From Cichorium intybus (taxonomy: Eukaryota > Streptophyta > Magnoliopsida > Asterales > Asteraceae), in assembly GCA_023525715.1 (NCBI GenBank), contig CM042012.1, forward strand, positions 51,670,008-51,734,007: a DNA stretch of 64,000 nt, given 5' to 3'. The notes beneath the pieces were generated by a model that saw nothing but the letters and a program-made list of their open reading frames with translations, was not told the DNA's origin and ran no database searches. The translations under genes and the position numbers were made by a program. Of the stretch, positions 42,240 through 52,721 are shown piece by piece. Numbering within the stretch: the stretch's first letter is position 1; each line of letters starts with the position of its first letter.

Positions 42240-44037
42240 AAAAATCACGAATATGGTAAATAAACTAATAGAAGATGAAGAAAAATAACGTTTAAATATG
42301 AAGGAAATAAAGTGTGCAAAACGTTGCAGGAAAACAAGAGTTATTGCTACTAATTCTCATTTCACTAGAACGGAAACTGAGTGCATGCTTAAATAAGAAA
42401 AACAAAGTAGCTAACTATCCTAAAATGATGGAAAATTATTGGGGATATCGTTGTGCATATGCCACTTCTTGACTCCTAAAACCAAGGTACTAAAACTATG
42501 CATGCTGAATACCAATTCAAACTGTTGGGCAAACTGATTAACCTGACAATCATATGTTTAATCGGTTTTTTCATACCACTCGTTGACAACAGTGTCGGTT
42601 CGTCTTCCATTATATTTGCATATTGCTTCTCCTATTTAGGACACTCATTGTTGTAGTGACCAAATTCACCACATTTGTAACATTTGATGTGACTTTTATC
42701 CCAAACACTTCCATTACCATCTCCACTCTTCCTGGACCCAGGACCTCTTCCCCGACAATGTCCAAAGTCATCCTAATTTGAACCTCCATTGCCACGGTGC
42801 TTACAACTGTGAGATTTTTCATCACTAGACAACAATAAACCACCTGGAATGTCCTCCATTGTTACCGGTTCCTTCTAAACGCTCCTTGTATGCCTTCAAT
42901 CTTCCAACAACTTCGTTGAATAGCATTGAATATACTCGAAAATTTGTTCTATTGAAATTATAACTTGAAAAAAAGACTTAGGCATCGAGTCTAGTAACCT
43001 GTTCACCAAACCCACTTCTTCAGGATCATATTCAAGAGTGCTTGCTTTTGATGCTAAACCGGTCAACTGTGTCACAAAATCATCAACCATTTCACCCTCC
43101 TTCATGTGCAAACTTTCAAGCTCCATCTTCAATGTTGCTCATCGTACCTCTCTCACCTGATCCACTCCCAAATATCGTGTCTTTAGTCCATCCCACACTT
43201 GTTTTGGATCAATGTAACTCGCCAATTGTAAAACCAACTCTTATGATATAACTTGAAACAAGAAGGCAAGGGCTTGTTTCTTCTTCTTAGGATCCGGCTC
43301 TTCCCTTAAGACCCTCGGTTGGACCATCTCCTATATGCAATGTGCATCCATGATCGACTTGACATTGACAATCCACAGCAGATAATTCGTTGCAGTCAAA
43401 ATCAAAACTTGGTATGCTATAGAACCACCTTCCTTTACTGGTACCATCACCATTTTTCCTTCCTTGTGATAGCCCCTACCTTTCCTGATTAACCTGTCCT
43501 GAGATTCCTCTTCCACAAGTCAAGAAAACCAAGCTCCAGCCTTTACCATTTTCTTTACTTGCAAACAAGTTAAACCAAAACCCACATGTTCTGATTTCTT
43601 TCTACTTTTCTTCTCCGCTTTTGGTTAGGCTCCCTTTAACACTAAACAAATCACTCAAAGATAAAGACTAGCCTTTCTTTGATCCGCAATCAAAACCGAC
43701 ATACACCCTCTTCAACCGAACGCGACTCTAAAACCAAGTGTAGGTAAAAGCCTTAAGCCTAAACACTCAAAAAACTCACGAATATGGAAAATAAACTCAC
43801 CAAAAGATAAAGAAAAGTAACGTTTAAATATGAAGGAAAGAAGTTATGTAAAAGGTTGCACAAAAAATAGAGTTACTGCTACTAATTTTCATTTCACTAA
43901 AATGCAAAACTGAGTGCATGCTTAAATAACCAAAACAAGGTAGCTGACTATCCTTAAATGATCGAAAATTACTAGGGACGTGGCTGTGGATGTAACACTT
44001 CTTGACTCCTAAAACCAAGGTACTTATGCTCAGTGTC
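42209..44037 (-). mobile_element. Gag-only copia element with ~290 bp LTRs
   Basis: Direct repeats at 42209-42492 and 43739-about 44037 share TGTAGGTAAAAG, AACGTTTAAATATGAAGGAA and CTTGACTCCTAAAACCAAGG. Inside the right copy the complement reads CTTGGTTTTAGAGTC, a decayed copia primer site, so orientation is minus. Interior gag pieces are listed separately; no pol is present. The right LTR abuts the chromovirus-like LTR at about 44033. Confidence 0.7.
42610..43516 (-). pseudogene. Copia Gag remnant
   Basis: Sense order: LTATNYLLWIVNVKSIMDAH (43420-43330), then LHMKEGEMVDDFVTQLTGLASK and YDPEEVGLVNRLLDSMP (43110-42970). A frame-shifted zinc knuckle follows near 42690-42610, where C-x2-C-x4-H-x4-C spacing is visible in another frame. 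These are standard copia Gag motifs. Stops separate the pieces. Confidence 0.7.
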
Positions 44038-44969
44038 TTTTGCTCGTCTCTCTATATTACTCAGTACGTCGAACCCACACACACCATAATCCAACCCATA
44101 CAATTATAACAGAAAGATATATATCAATAATATACACACAACTTGGTACTATTTACCAACATCTTATAAACATCTTATAAGCACACAAAAATACGGTAAA
44201 GCATATATAACCTCCACACAATGTAGTGAGAAACTCACCTGATTATAGTCGACTACAACGTTTATCTCTGCTTCGTATTCCCTCTTTAACTGTTAACACC
44301 GTAAGACATTTATCACTCTTTAATTCTTAACTATCTTATATTTGCATCATTAAACTCTTCCATAATTCCAACATGATACCTCGTGATTTATCAAGTAAAG
44401 GATAGCCAGGTAGAAGATTAGTTGGGGTGGCAGGATCCTTTCAACATTTTAGCCTTTCGGAAAATCCAACAACCAGATCCCAAGTAATCGGCCTAGACAC
44501 CATCCTCGTAAGTAAATCACTCGGTATGTGTGGAAGATAGTAGTAAGAGCTTCTACTATTGAAAGCACAGGATCCGCGTTCGAATTGGGAGTTGGTCATG
44601 AGCAATCCAATAAGCTGAGGGTATAACTAATCAATGTGTATGCTGATAAGCTGTATTTATACTATCCAATCTATTGATTGGCAATCATAGAATTTATTAG
44701 GAATAATTGGGACGCTGGTTGGGGTACTCGAAAGATTTAGAATCTGGTGACGTTTCTTTTCTTAGTAGTTAATTAGTGAACAGTTGATGTGACTATGGTG
44801 GATGAGCTGTGTAAAAATGATACATTAAGTCCCTTCGTTACTAAGAAAAGCACAGATAGTGGATAATAAAAAGAAGATGTTGATCGCTAAAATAGTTGAT
44901 TTTGATCGACTATAAATAAACATAATGTTATTTAGAGAAGAGCATAAGTCGTAAATTTCATTTCCAGAT

Positions 44970-45458
44970 ATGGAGATATATGTGAGGCTTCCAGGTCATC
45001 TACAGTTGCTGGTTAACAAGTTTTATATACGAAGTGTGTCAGACGACTGTAGTACGATAATGATGAAGGCTGAGGATGTATGTGAGCGTATCAGCAGAAA
45101 TTGGGATCCAGTAACTGGATGGCATAATTTGGAAGAAGACATACGTGAACTAAAGCAGTATATAGATGTGAAAAGTATACGTACAGATATACGTGTACAT
45201 GCTAGAAACATAAGGTTTTATACGTGGTGTCGTATGTTTGCAGAATTAGAGTTTTATCCATTCCCGTACAAGAGATGTACGTGTATACGGGATGGACATA
45301 TAATAACAACTCGTGAGAGTGCAGATGACATAGTGGTGTGGCGTAAGGGTATTCATGTAGGTAGTGAATACTATGAACGAATATATCATAATAGGCTAGA
45401 TGTGGCCTATCAGTGTTTGTTGTGGGTTGAAATGAAGAAGTTGGGCCTCTATTTATAG
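44970..45458 (+). CDS. Unrecognised 162-codon ORF replacing part of an LTR
   Basis: MEIYVRLPGHLQLL at the start; tryptophan, cysteine and charged residues are spread as in a real globular protein (WDPVTGWHNLEEDIRELKQY, FYTWCRMFAELEF, DIVVWRKGIHVGSEYYERIY). I recognise no family, motif, signal peptide or membrane segment. A TATA-like CTATAAATA lies at about 44911, and the ATG at 44970 follows a short leader. An inverted repeat (TTTTCTTAGTA near 44762 and TACTAAGAAAA near 44838) lies further upstream. The last 15 or so codons read antisense into the LTR and may not be native. The unit is opposite to the LTR transcription direction. It could be a captured gene, a fragment of an unknown element, or chance. 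Confidence 0.4.
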   Translation: MEIYVRLPGHLQLLVNKFYIRSVSDDCSTIMMKAEDVCERISRNWDPVTGWHNLEEDIRELKQYIDVKSIRTDIRVHARNIRFYTWCRMFAELEFYPFPYKRCTCIRDGHIITTRESADDIVVWRKGIHVGSEYYERIYHNRLDVAYQCLLWVEMKKLGLYL

Positions 45459-45477
45459 GGCTTGAAAACACTATTTA

Positions 45478-45560
45478 TGACGTCATCACGACGTCATCAC
45501 GACATCATCGTCGACGTCATCACGACATCATCGTCGACGTCATCACGAGGTAAGCGCTTA
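45478..45560 (-). promoter_or_regulatory. TGACGTC cluster upstream of LTR TATA (copy 1)
   Basis: GACGTCATCAC and GACATCATC units are repeated about five times. TGACGTCA-type sites with an ACGT core are targets of TGA/CREB-like bZIP factors. The LTR TATA (CTATAAATAG on the minus strand, near 45450) lies directly downstream. LTR2 has a shorter array at 47398-47452. Confidence 0.55.
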
Positions 45561-45579
45561 CTTCATTTCTTGGGTACTA

Positions 45580-45695
45580 TTCACGCCGGAGTTACTATTC
45601 ATGTCTGAGTTACTATTCACGCCGGAGTTACTATTCATGTCTGAGTTACTATTCACGCCGGAGTTACTATGTACGCCGGAGTTACTATTCACAAA
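45580..45695. repeat. ~19/38 bp tandem repeat in the chromovirus-like LTR
   Basis: GGAGTTACTATTCA alternates with CGCC and TGTCT spacers (CACGCCGGAGTTACTATTCA, then TGTCTGAGTTACTATTC) for about six units. LTR2 keeps only two to three units at 47332-47375, so the array changed size after insertion or amplification. Confidence 0.8.
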
Positions 45696-45724
45696 TTTTT
45701 TTTTTTTGCAAAACGGTCGTTACA

Positions 45725-45955
45725 ATTTGTTCTTCTGGTGTTCTTGGATGTGAACCAAAATAGGGATTCTGGTTTGGATCCTTTATATCCAATTCAAGGT
45801 GGCAAGAACAAGATCTGAAACAATAAGATCTCTAGAAATCAGAGAGGTAAATTTTCTGATTAAAATTTAGTTGCTACAATTGATATTAACAATATGATCG
45901 TTGTTAGTTTTTGTATGAACACTTGATTTGATCTTGCTAAGACTTTCGCTGCAAC
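45725..45955 (+). repeat. Inverted fragment of copia-2 LTR
   Basis: Matches the complement of 63225-63452 (TTCTTCTGGTGTTCTTGG, AAGAACAAGATCTGAAAC, AGTTGCTACAATTGAT). Its orientation is opposite to the rest of the copia-2 3' LTR at 48672-49131, and it starts exactly at the CAAAT target duplication of the chromovirus-like element. It therefore moved by inversion. Confidence 0.75.
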
Positions 45956-46080
45956 CCCATGCCAAGCAAGAGGAATGGAAATAGGTAAGTAAGAGCAGGG
46001 GAAGAAGAAGAGAAAGAAGCATTATGTAGAAAATAGTAAAATGAAAAATAGATGCCATGCCTCAGTGCCACAACTACATA

Positions 46081-46226
46081 TGTCAAAGTATCTATAAATA
46101 TGTAATTATGTATTGGTGTAAAAAAGTTTGAAAATATATAATAAAACAGTACGTTGATATTTGTGCAACAACTTTCCTACATATTAAGTTTATTATTCTT
46201 ATGCTTCATATTTTAATTTCTATAAC
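46081..46226 (+). mobile_element. Short copia LTR remnant
   Basis: Matches the 148-bp LTR at 38422-38569 (TGTCAAAGTATCTATAAATA, then TTTGTGCAACAA). No primer site follows. It lies next to a sequence (45957-46080) that is also found beside the LTR remnant at 31338-31487. Confidence 0.65.
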
Positions 46227-47293
46227 GTTACCGACTCTCTTGATCGGCATTATCATGTACTTAAAATCTGTTAGTATATGAAAATAATGAGTTGAGGAAA
46301 TATTGCTAACTGACCAAGATAACTATCTTGTTAGCATATGTGTGTTGGGTAAATGACTAAGTTAATACCTCTTAAGTAGGTAACCCGTAGGCAAGTAACC
46401 GTGGATAAACTGTGTCGGTAGCTGGTTGAATATCTAGTTGATATTAGATGTGCAGACGAATACGTGAGTATTAAGTGGTGATAACCATGGATATGGTATC
46501 ATATTGTGGGTGGAGATTTTGTAGTTGTATATTGTGGAGACTGGGCTGATATGAGGATTATTGGTGTCATGTGGTTGGTTGCAGAGCTGTGCAGTCGTAT
46601 GTGTGCTAGCTGTTAAGCCTTTAGAGCGAAAAGCTGTTTATTCTGTGGGGCCACTTATACTTGTAGTTGGGACCACTTATTAGGTGGGGCTACTAGTATT
46701 GTGGTTGGGACCACTTATGCTATGGGGCTACTTGTACTTGTGGTTGGGACCACTTATTCCGTGGGGCCACTGGTAACTTGTAGTTGTGACCATTTATTCT
46801 GGGGATTAATAGTACTTGTGGTTGTGACCACTTATTTAGTGGGGCCACATTTGGTAGGACCACATATGTGTTGTGGATCTTATGAGCAGTAATTGTGGTG
46901 GGACCACATACCAATGTTGTGATGGCTTTATTGGCTGGCAGTTTTAACACACATACAGTTGGGTGTTTGGTGAATAGCTGAGCTATTGAGGTTGTTAAGA
47001 GCATGGGTTGTGATATGATGTGGTGAACATGTGATTATACGATGCATAACAAGTACCTTGCATCCATGATGTCTGTATTGTGAGTGTATGAGATTACATA
47101 ACGAGTACTTTGTAGTCTCAATAGGTTGGCCTAGTTGATTAGAGGTGGTTAATGTGCCGGTATTGTGGTAATACCCTTTGGATTTACTAATACAACAGTA
47201 TTGTGTTGAAACAGGGAATGATTGAGTGGAAGAATAAGTGTATGACAACGCTGGAGATTCCGGGGACGGAATCTTATAAAGGGGGGGAAAACT
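46227..47293 (+). other. Non-coding 3' internal region of the chromovirus-like element
   Basis: No polymerase coding is visible. It ends CCGGGGACGGAATC, then AAAGGGGGGGGAAA, a polypurine tract immediately before LTR2. Phrases of this kind occur just upstream of the 3' LTR in plant chromoviruses of the Del/Tekay type. Confidence 0.6.
46645..46853. repeat. ~39-41 bp tandem repeat
   Basis: Five degenerate units of GTGGGGCCACTTGTACTTGT and GGTTGGGACCACTTAT. Each unit carries inverted GTGG(GGC)CAC and GGGACCAC-like words. It lies in the non-coding 3' region of the chromovirus-like element. Confidence 0.8.
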
Positions 47294-48666
47294 TGTAACG
47301 ACCGTTTTTCAAAAAAAAAAAAAAAATTGTGAATAGTAACTCCGGCGTAAATAGTAACTCCGGCGTGAATAGTATCCGAGAAATGAAGTAAACGCTTACC
47401 TCGTGATGACGTCGACGATGATGTCGTGATGACGTCGTGATGACGTCGTGAATAGTGTTTTCAAGCCCTATAAATAGAGGCCCAACTTCTTCATTTCAAC
47501 CCACAACAAACACCAAACAACCTTACGATATCGAGGAGTGTTCTGGTTAGGAAAATAGGTCGGGAGGAGTTAGGAGCGAGCGGTAACTGGTAACGAGGTG
47601 CTCGGGAAGTGTTGGAAGAGCGGAACGGGAAACGTGCCAAGGCTTTGAACGCCAATCTTAAGTGAGTAATCACTATTGTATTTCTCTAGTAGTTTATAAG
47701 TGTTAAACTATAATATGTAGAGGTTATATTATTCGTAATTCCAAAAATAATACCGAGTGATTTACTTACGAGGATGGTGTCTAGGCCGATTACTTGGGAT
47801 CTGGTTGTTGGATTTTCCGAAAGGCTAAAATGCTGAAAGGATCCTGCCACCCCAACTAATCTTCTACCTGGCTATCATTTACTTGATAAATCACGAGGTA
47901 TCATGTTGGAATTATGGAAGAGTTTAATGATGCAACTATAAGATAGTTAAGAATTAAAGAGTGATAAATGTCTTACGGTGTTAACAGTTAAAGAGGGAAT
48001 ACGAAGCAGAGATAAACGTTGTAGTCGACTATAATCAGTTGAGTTTCTCACTACATTGTGTGGAGGTTATATATGCTTTACCGTATTTTTGTGTGCTTAT
48101 AAGATGTTTATAAGATGTTGGTAAATAGTATCAAGTTGTGTGTATATTATTGATATATATCTTTCTGTTATAATTGTATGGGTTGGGTTATGGTGTGTGT
48201 GGGTTCGACGTACTGAGTAATATAGAGATACGAGCAAAAGACACTGAGCAGATACGCATGACTCGACGTACAGGGTATGCGCGGCTCTAAGTGCTGAGCA
48301 GGGGAATTAGATTTACTGAGCAGATACGTATAGGAGGATATAATCCAATATACTGGGTAGAGCAGATTATGTGACGTGTGGTTGTATTTTTCCTGTTAGG
48401 GGTAAAGTATGTGTAGCTGATATGCTGTGTAGTTGTTGGAACTCACTAAGCCGTGTGCTTATCCTTTCCCTTTTAAATTACCATTTCAGGTTGTACAGGT
48501 GGAAATGACGGACAGGCATGACGGGTACACACTGATGCTGCTTAATTGGGGATTCATGCGGTGAATTGATGTTTAAAATGATTTCTAAATATCTTCAAAA
48601 TGTTAATTATTGAATAAATTGATATTTATTTAAATGAAGATGTTTTATTAAAAACCGGGTGTTACA
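47294..48666 (+). repeat. LTR2 of the chromovirus-like element
   Basis: 1373 bp from TGTAACGACCG to GGGTGTTACA. It is preceded by the polypurine tract and followed by CAAAT (48667-48671), which also borders the inverted LTR1 at 45725-45729 (as its complement ATTTG). TATA-like CTATAAATAG lies at about 47469 with a TGACGTCG array (47398-47452) just upstream. Confidence 0.8.
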
Positions 48667-48671
48667 CAAAT

Positions 48672-49131
48672 GCACAACACTTCCACAAGGGAGGAGGCAA
48701 TTGGCACACAAACCCTATTTAGGGTTTGGAAAAGTCACCAAAGAGAGGGAGGAGGGAAGGTGGCGTCACACAAGGGGCAAGAAAGGAGTGCTATGGTTTG
48801 ATCCTTAGCTTTCTATATATAGGGAAACACTGACTTAGCCACAAAGCTACCTATCGTTTGCCACTTAGCCCCTGGACTGTTTCTATTAATTAAACTCATT
48901 TAATTAATTAACATTCAGTCCCTATAATTAATTCTTCCAAATTAATTTCTAATTAATTCCATATTAGTTTCTAATTAATTTATCATAACATGAAAAATTA
49001 ATAAACTAATTTCTCCCAAGTTATTTATGTCACTAATTTGCTTTCACTATTTCATGAAGGCAGCCTAAAAGGACCCTGCTATTATTAGAAATATTACCAA
49101 CACTTAATGACATTGGACACTATTTCCAGCA
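48672..49131 (-). repeat. Copia-2 3' LTR, part beyond the chromovirus insertion
   Basis: Matches 63468-63896 (CTTCCACAAGGGAGGAGGCA, TTATAGGGAAACACTGACTT, ACTGTTTCTATTAAT). Its end CCAGCA is followed by the complement of polypurine text (sense CCAAGTGGAGAT). The other part of this LTR is at 45725-45955, inverted. Confidence 0.8.
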
Positions 49132-49960
49132 ATCTCCACTTGGACAAGCAGAGAGTATGTCATGCAATGCAATTATCGAACTCTGATCAAAATCAATAGA
49201 TGACCCTTAGATAAGTGATCAATTATTCATCTGTTCTTTCAAGATATTTTTATGAACCTAAGACGTGGATAAAGTCAATATCAAGGCTCAAAATTATGTT
49301 TCCCAATAATGATGTATGATGACCAAATCAAACTACTCAATTGAACACATTAATTTAATCAGGGCTCAGGCAAGCACTTTTAATGTCAACATCAAATCGT
49401 CGAGGGGCACATAGATATCGCTTCTCCTGTTTTGGCAGAAGGAATAGATAAACTTCGACTACATAGTTTCTGTCTACTCATTATGTTATACATGGACATA
49501 CCCTTTATTATTGCCAGGTGCGGACAGTGTTGGAGTAAACCAATGCATTACAGACTTGTAGAAACCTCATGTATCTCTGTTTCAAGAATAAGAGGTATTA
49601 TCATCTTATAATTACTTGTGACTTAATCCATGAAGTAATCTCTAAGTGTGAGTTGTTCCAATACTTAAATCTATATTAAGTACTCATAAGTGTTAGTCGC
49701 AATCTCAATGCTATGTCTAATCACTACGGACAATCTACTAACACTCCATGGCAATCTTAAATCACTACCTACTTCCAAGAGAATGACTGACTGTGGAGGT
49801 TTGAGTAAATTAATACTCGGAAAAAGGGTTCTAAACATGCAAAACGAAACACAGTTATAAATTAATGCAAATGGTAGCAATCCAACTTATATATGTTGCA
49901 TCTCTTAGGTTCTTCATAGTTTGCAACATTGGGATGGCGTTTCCTATAAGTAGTATGTCA
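49132..49960 (-). other. Copia-2 non-coding 3' region
   Basis: Region between pol and 3' LTR, alignable by eye with 5218-5640 of copia-1. RNase H is missing, so a deletion has joined reverse transcriptase text to this region near 49900. Confidence 0.6.
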
Positions 49961-50471
49961 TACACATACAATACCAGGAAGACTACAACACTCTGACTAG
50001 CTTTAAAATAGACTCATCTTGGTTTCTTGAAAATCTAAACTCTTTGACATTTTCACGACAACAAAGATTCCATATGCGAGATGCTTTGTTTGAGTCCATA
50101 AATGGATCTCTTAAGCTTACACACTCTATTTTGATATTTGGCATGTATAAAACCTTCCGGTTGTGCCATATACACATCCTTAGAGAGTTTTCGTTAAGGA
50201 AAGCGGTTTTAACATCCATTTGTCATATTTCATAATCATAATACGCATCTATGGCAAGCATTATCCTGATAGACTTCACCTTAGCTACTGGTGAGAAGGT
50301 TTCATCATAATCAATCCCATGATTCTGAGTATAACCCTTCACAACCAGTCTAGCCTTGAATGTGTGCACATTCCTATCTATGTCGATCTTCTTCTTGAAT
50401 ATCCATTTACATCCAATGGTTTTAAGGCTAGGTGTAGGATCAACAAAATTCCAAACTTGGTTATCATACAT
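49961..50471 (-). pseudogene. Copia-2 reverse transcriptase fragment
   Basis: Sense: WNFVDPTPSLKTIGCKWIFK and RLVVKGYTQNHGIDYDETFSPVAKVKSIR (given in part), then a stop, MDVKTAFLNEN and text ending in VFLVLYVYDILL at about 49990-49957. The catalytic YVDD motif reads YVYD, so the first aspartate is lost. Stops separate the pieces and the RNase H domain is absent. Confidence 0.8.
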
Positions 50472-50719
50472 AGACTAAATCTCGCTCTCTATGGCCTGTT
50501 TCCATTTTGTAGCCTCTAGGCCTGCCATCGCTTCCTTGTAGTTGGAGGGCTCATCATCACTAAGCAGTGCAGTATCACAAATACGTGTGTCACCTTCAGT
50601 AATATGGAAACCATAGAACTTAGGAGGGTGACTAAATCTACTGGATATACGAAGAATATGTGGAAAAATGTCAGTATCCTCAACAGGAGTCTCATCCTCT
50701 GGTTGAGTGCGAGTGTCAA

Positions 50720-51480
50720 CTAAAGGTTCTTTACTGGTTGATTCTTGAATCTCTTCAAGATCACTCCTGCTCTCAATAGTTTATTTGGATATGAGCTCTC
50801 TCTCAAGAAAGACTCCCCTCGAGCCACAAACACTTTGTTTTCTGAAGGTTTATAAAACAAGTATCCAAAGGACTTTTGGGGATAACCAATGAAGTGACAT
50901 TTCTCTGATCTGGGTTCAAGCTTATCGTGAGCATCATGAGGAACAAATACTTGACAACCCCATACTTTCACATGTTCTAGTGAGGGACGAACCCCAATCC
51001 ACATTCCAGAGGATGTTTTTGCAACCTTCTTAGTTGGTACGAGGTTTAAGATACGAGTTGATGTTTCTAGGGTATAACCCCCATTGGAAGTGTAGATCGA
51101 CTCATCATGGACCGAACCATTTCTAACAATGTTCGATATCTCCTTTCAAACACACCATTATGATGTGGTGTTCTGGGAGGAGACAAATGTGAAAGTATTC
51201 CACAGTTCCTAAGATGTTTATAGAATTCCATACTCAGATATTTTAGCCTAGTTCATTATCTACTTCTTTTCGAAAATCTTTGAACACTTCAAAGTTTCTG
51301 ACTTATGTTTATTCCAATAAACATAACTATATCTACTAAAATCATCAATGAATGTCATGAAGTATCATTCATTGGTATTGTGTTGGATTTGAACGGTCCA
51401 CAAACATCTTTGTGGATAAGGTCCAACAAGTTCTTTCCTCTTTAACAGCTTCCTATGAATGGGGATTTTTTCATCTTCCA
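50720..51480 (-). pseudogene. Copia-2 integrase fragment
   Basis: Sense: LLDLIHKDVCGPFKSN (near 51430) and FMTFIDDFSRYSYVYW (near 51340), then GVRPSLEHVKVWGCQVFVPH and KCHFIGYPQKSFGYLFY in an open frame 51004-50720. These are core and C-terminal integrase motifs of SIRE-like copia. The first half is frame-broken. Confidence 0.8.
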
Positions 51481-51824
51481 GGTAATCAAGATTCACACAC
51501 ATCATCTGACTCTAAGTCAAATGATTTCAAGGTCCTGTCTGATCGAAGTTTGGCGATGCGATTCTTGTTTATATGGCCAAGGTGACAATGCCACAAAGAT
51601 GATTTATCCAATAAAATTTTGGATGAATCAACATTTCAGATCGTATTATCATTCCTACTTACACAATCAACAAATTCATATATACCATTATAAGGATAAA
51701 TTTTAAAATGACCATGCTTATAAACCAAAATCACCATTTTATTATCAAAAGCAAAACAAAAAATTCTTAAACAATGTGTAAACCGAAACAATATATTGTG
51801 CCGTTTCAGGAGAGCAGGAACAAT

Positions 51825-52085
51825 CTAACAATCTAAGTAAACACCACTAGTCAGCATTAGCTCGTAATTCTCGATCCTTGTAATAGCAGCAGTGCTTCCG
51901 TTTCCCATTATTAGGTCGAGCTCCCTATGCTTCAGCTTCTTATTTTCCATCAGTCCCTGCATACCAACGCAAATATGAGTACCATACCATGTATCAAGGT
52001 GCCAAGAATTGGAAGTTGTAGTACTGTGGTACTCAATTATAAATATACCAGAGGTGCCAAACTCCTTAACCCTATTCTTCTTCAA
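51825..52085 (-). pseudogene. Copia-2 protease, active site altered
   Basis: 86 codons with SWHLDTWYGTHICVGMQGL. The aspartic-protease triad DTG reads DTW here, so the enzyme is inactive. Following text GNGSTAAITRIENYELMLTSG matches SIRE-like proteases. The gag end overlaps in another frame, consistent with a frameshift at about 52090. Confidence 0.8.
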
Positions 52086-52460
52086 TTCCTCCGGGTATAT
52101 TGGGCAACTATGTTTCCAATGTCCCTTCTACTGGTAGTAAAACATATGGCCTCATTCAGGTCACTGGTGGGAGCTATGTAAGAGTTGACTTTTCTCTTCA
52201 GGATTTGGTTAGAGTGTCCAACCTTAGCCTTTCCCTTTCTCTTGGGATAAGAAATCTTCTTCTTCTTAGTATCACCATGAATGAATGGCCAAGACAGGAG
52301 CGGTGGAATTTGAGCCACGAGGCTGCCTCAGCAGTTTTCAACATATCGTATAGCTCCATCAAGGTCATGTCCAAATTGTTCTTATCATAGCCCATAATTA
52401 ACTCATGATAGAACCAGGAAGCGAGTTAAGTACCACATTCGTGGCTAACTCCTTTGGAAG
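52082..52460 (-). pseudogene. Copia-2 gag C-terminal part
   Basis: Sense: PKELATNVVLNSLPGSY (near 52450), MGYDKNNLDMTLMELYDMLKTAEA (given in part), then KGKAKVG and APTSDLNEAICF. The zinc knuckle is split by a frameshift after CF, where GHW and C codons sit in another frame. The N-terminal gag is missing because the hAT-like sequence replaces it at about 52461. Confidence 0.75.
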
Positions 52461-52721
52461 ATGGACACTAAATCCAATCTATCCATGTACAATTTCATTG
52501 GATGAAATCAAATGGTATTTTATGGAACCGATCCAATCAAATTATATATTAGATTTTCGATTTTATCAACTGCTCCAATCCAAGTCATTTTATAAAACCA
52601 AAACGATCCAATACAATTAGATGTTGGATTGGATTGGATTTATGCATTGGATATAATAGGAATTGGTGGAGTTTCTAACTAATAAACCAACTAAATATAA
52701 TAGGAATTGGGCGGTGTCGAG
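52461..52721. mobile_element. hAT-like remnant, left part
   Basis: Repeated TTGGATTGGATT, CCAATCC and ATCCAAT words match the style of 60954-61262, from which it is separated by Athila-2. The left end TAGGGGTG is not visible, so a deletion probably removed it along with copia gag sequence. Confidence 0.5.

Larger units (their letters stand above)
44033..45724 (-). repeat. Inverted, altered LTR of a chromovirus-like Ty3 element
   Basis: Bases 44033-44526 are the complement of 47747-48250, and 45413-45724 the complement of 47294-47510. In sense orientation it begins TGTAACGACCG at 45724, directly next to CAAAT and copia-2 LTR sequence. Between the matching blocks, 886 bp (44527-45412) replace 236 bp of the other LTR and hold an unrelated ORF. 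The last roughly 400 bp of the LTR are missing at the 44033 side. Confidence 0.75.
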
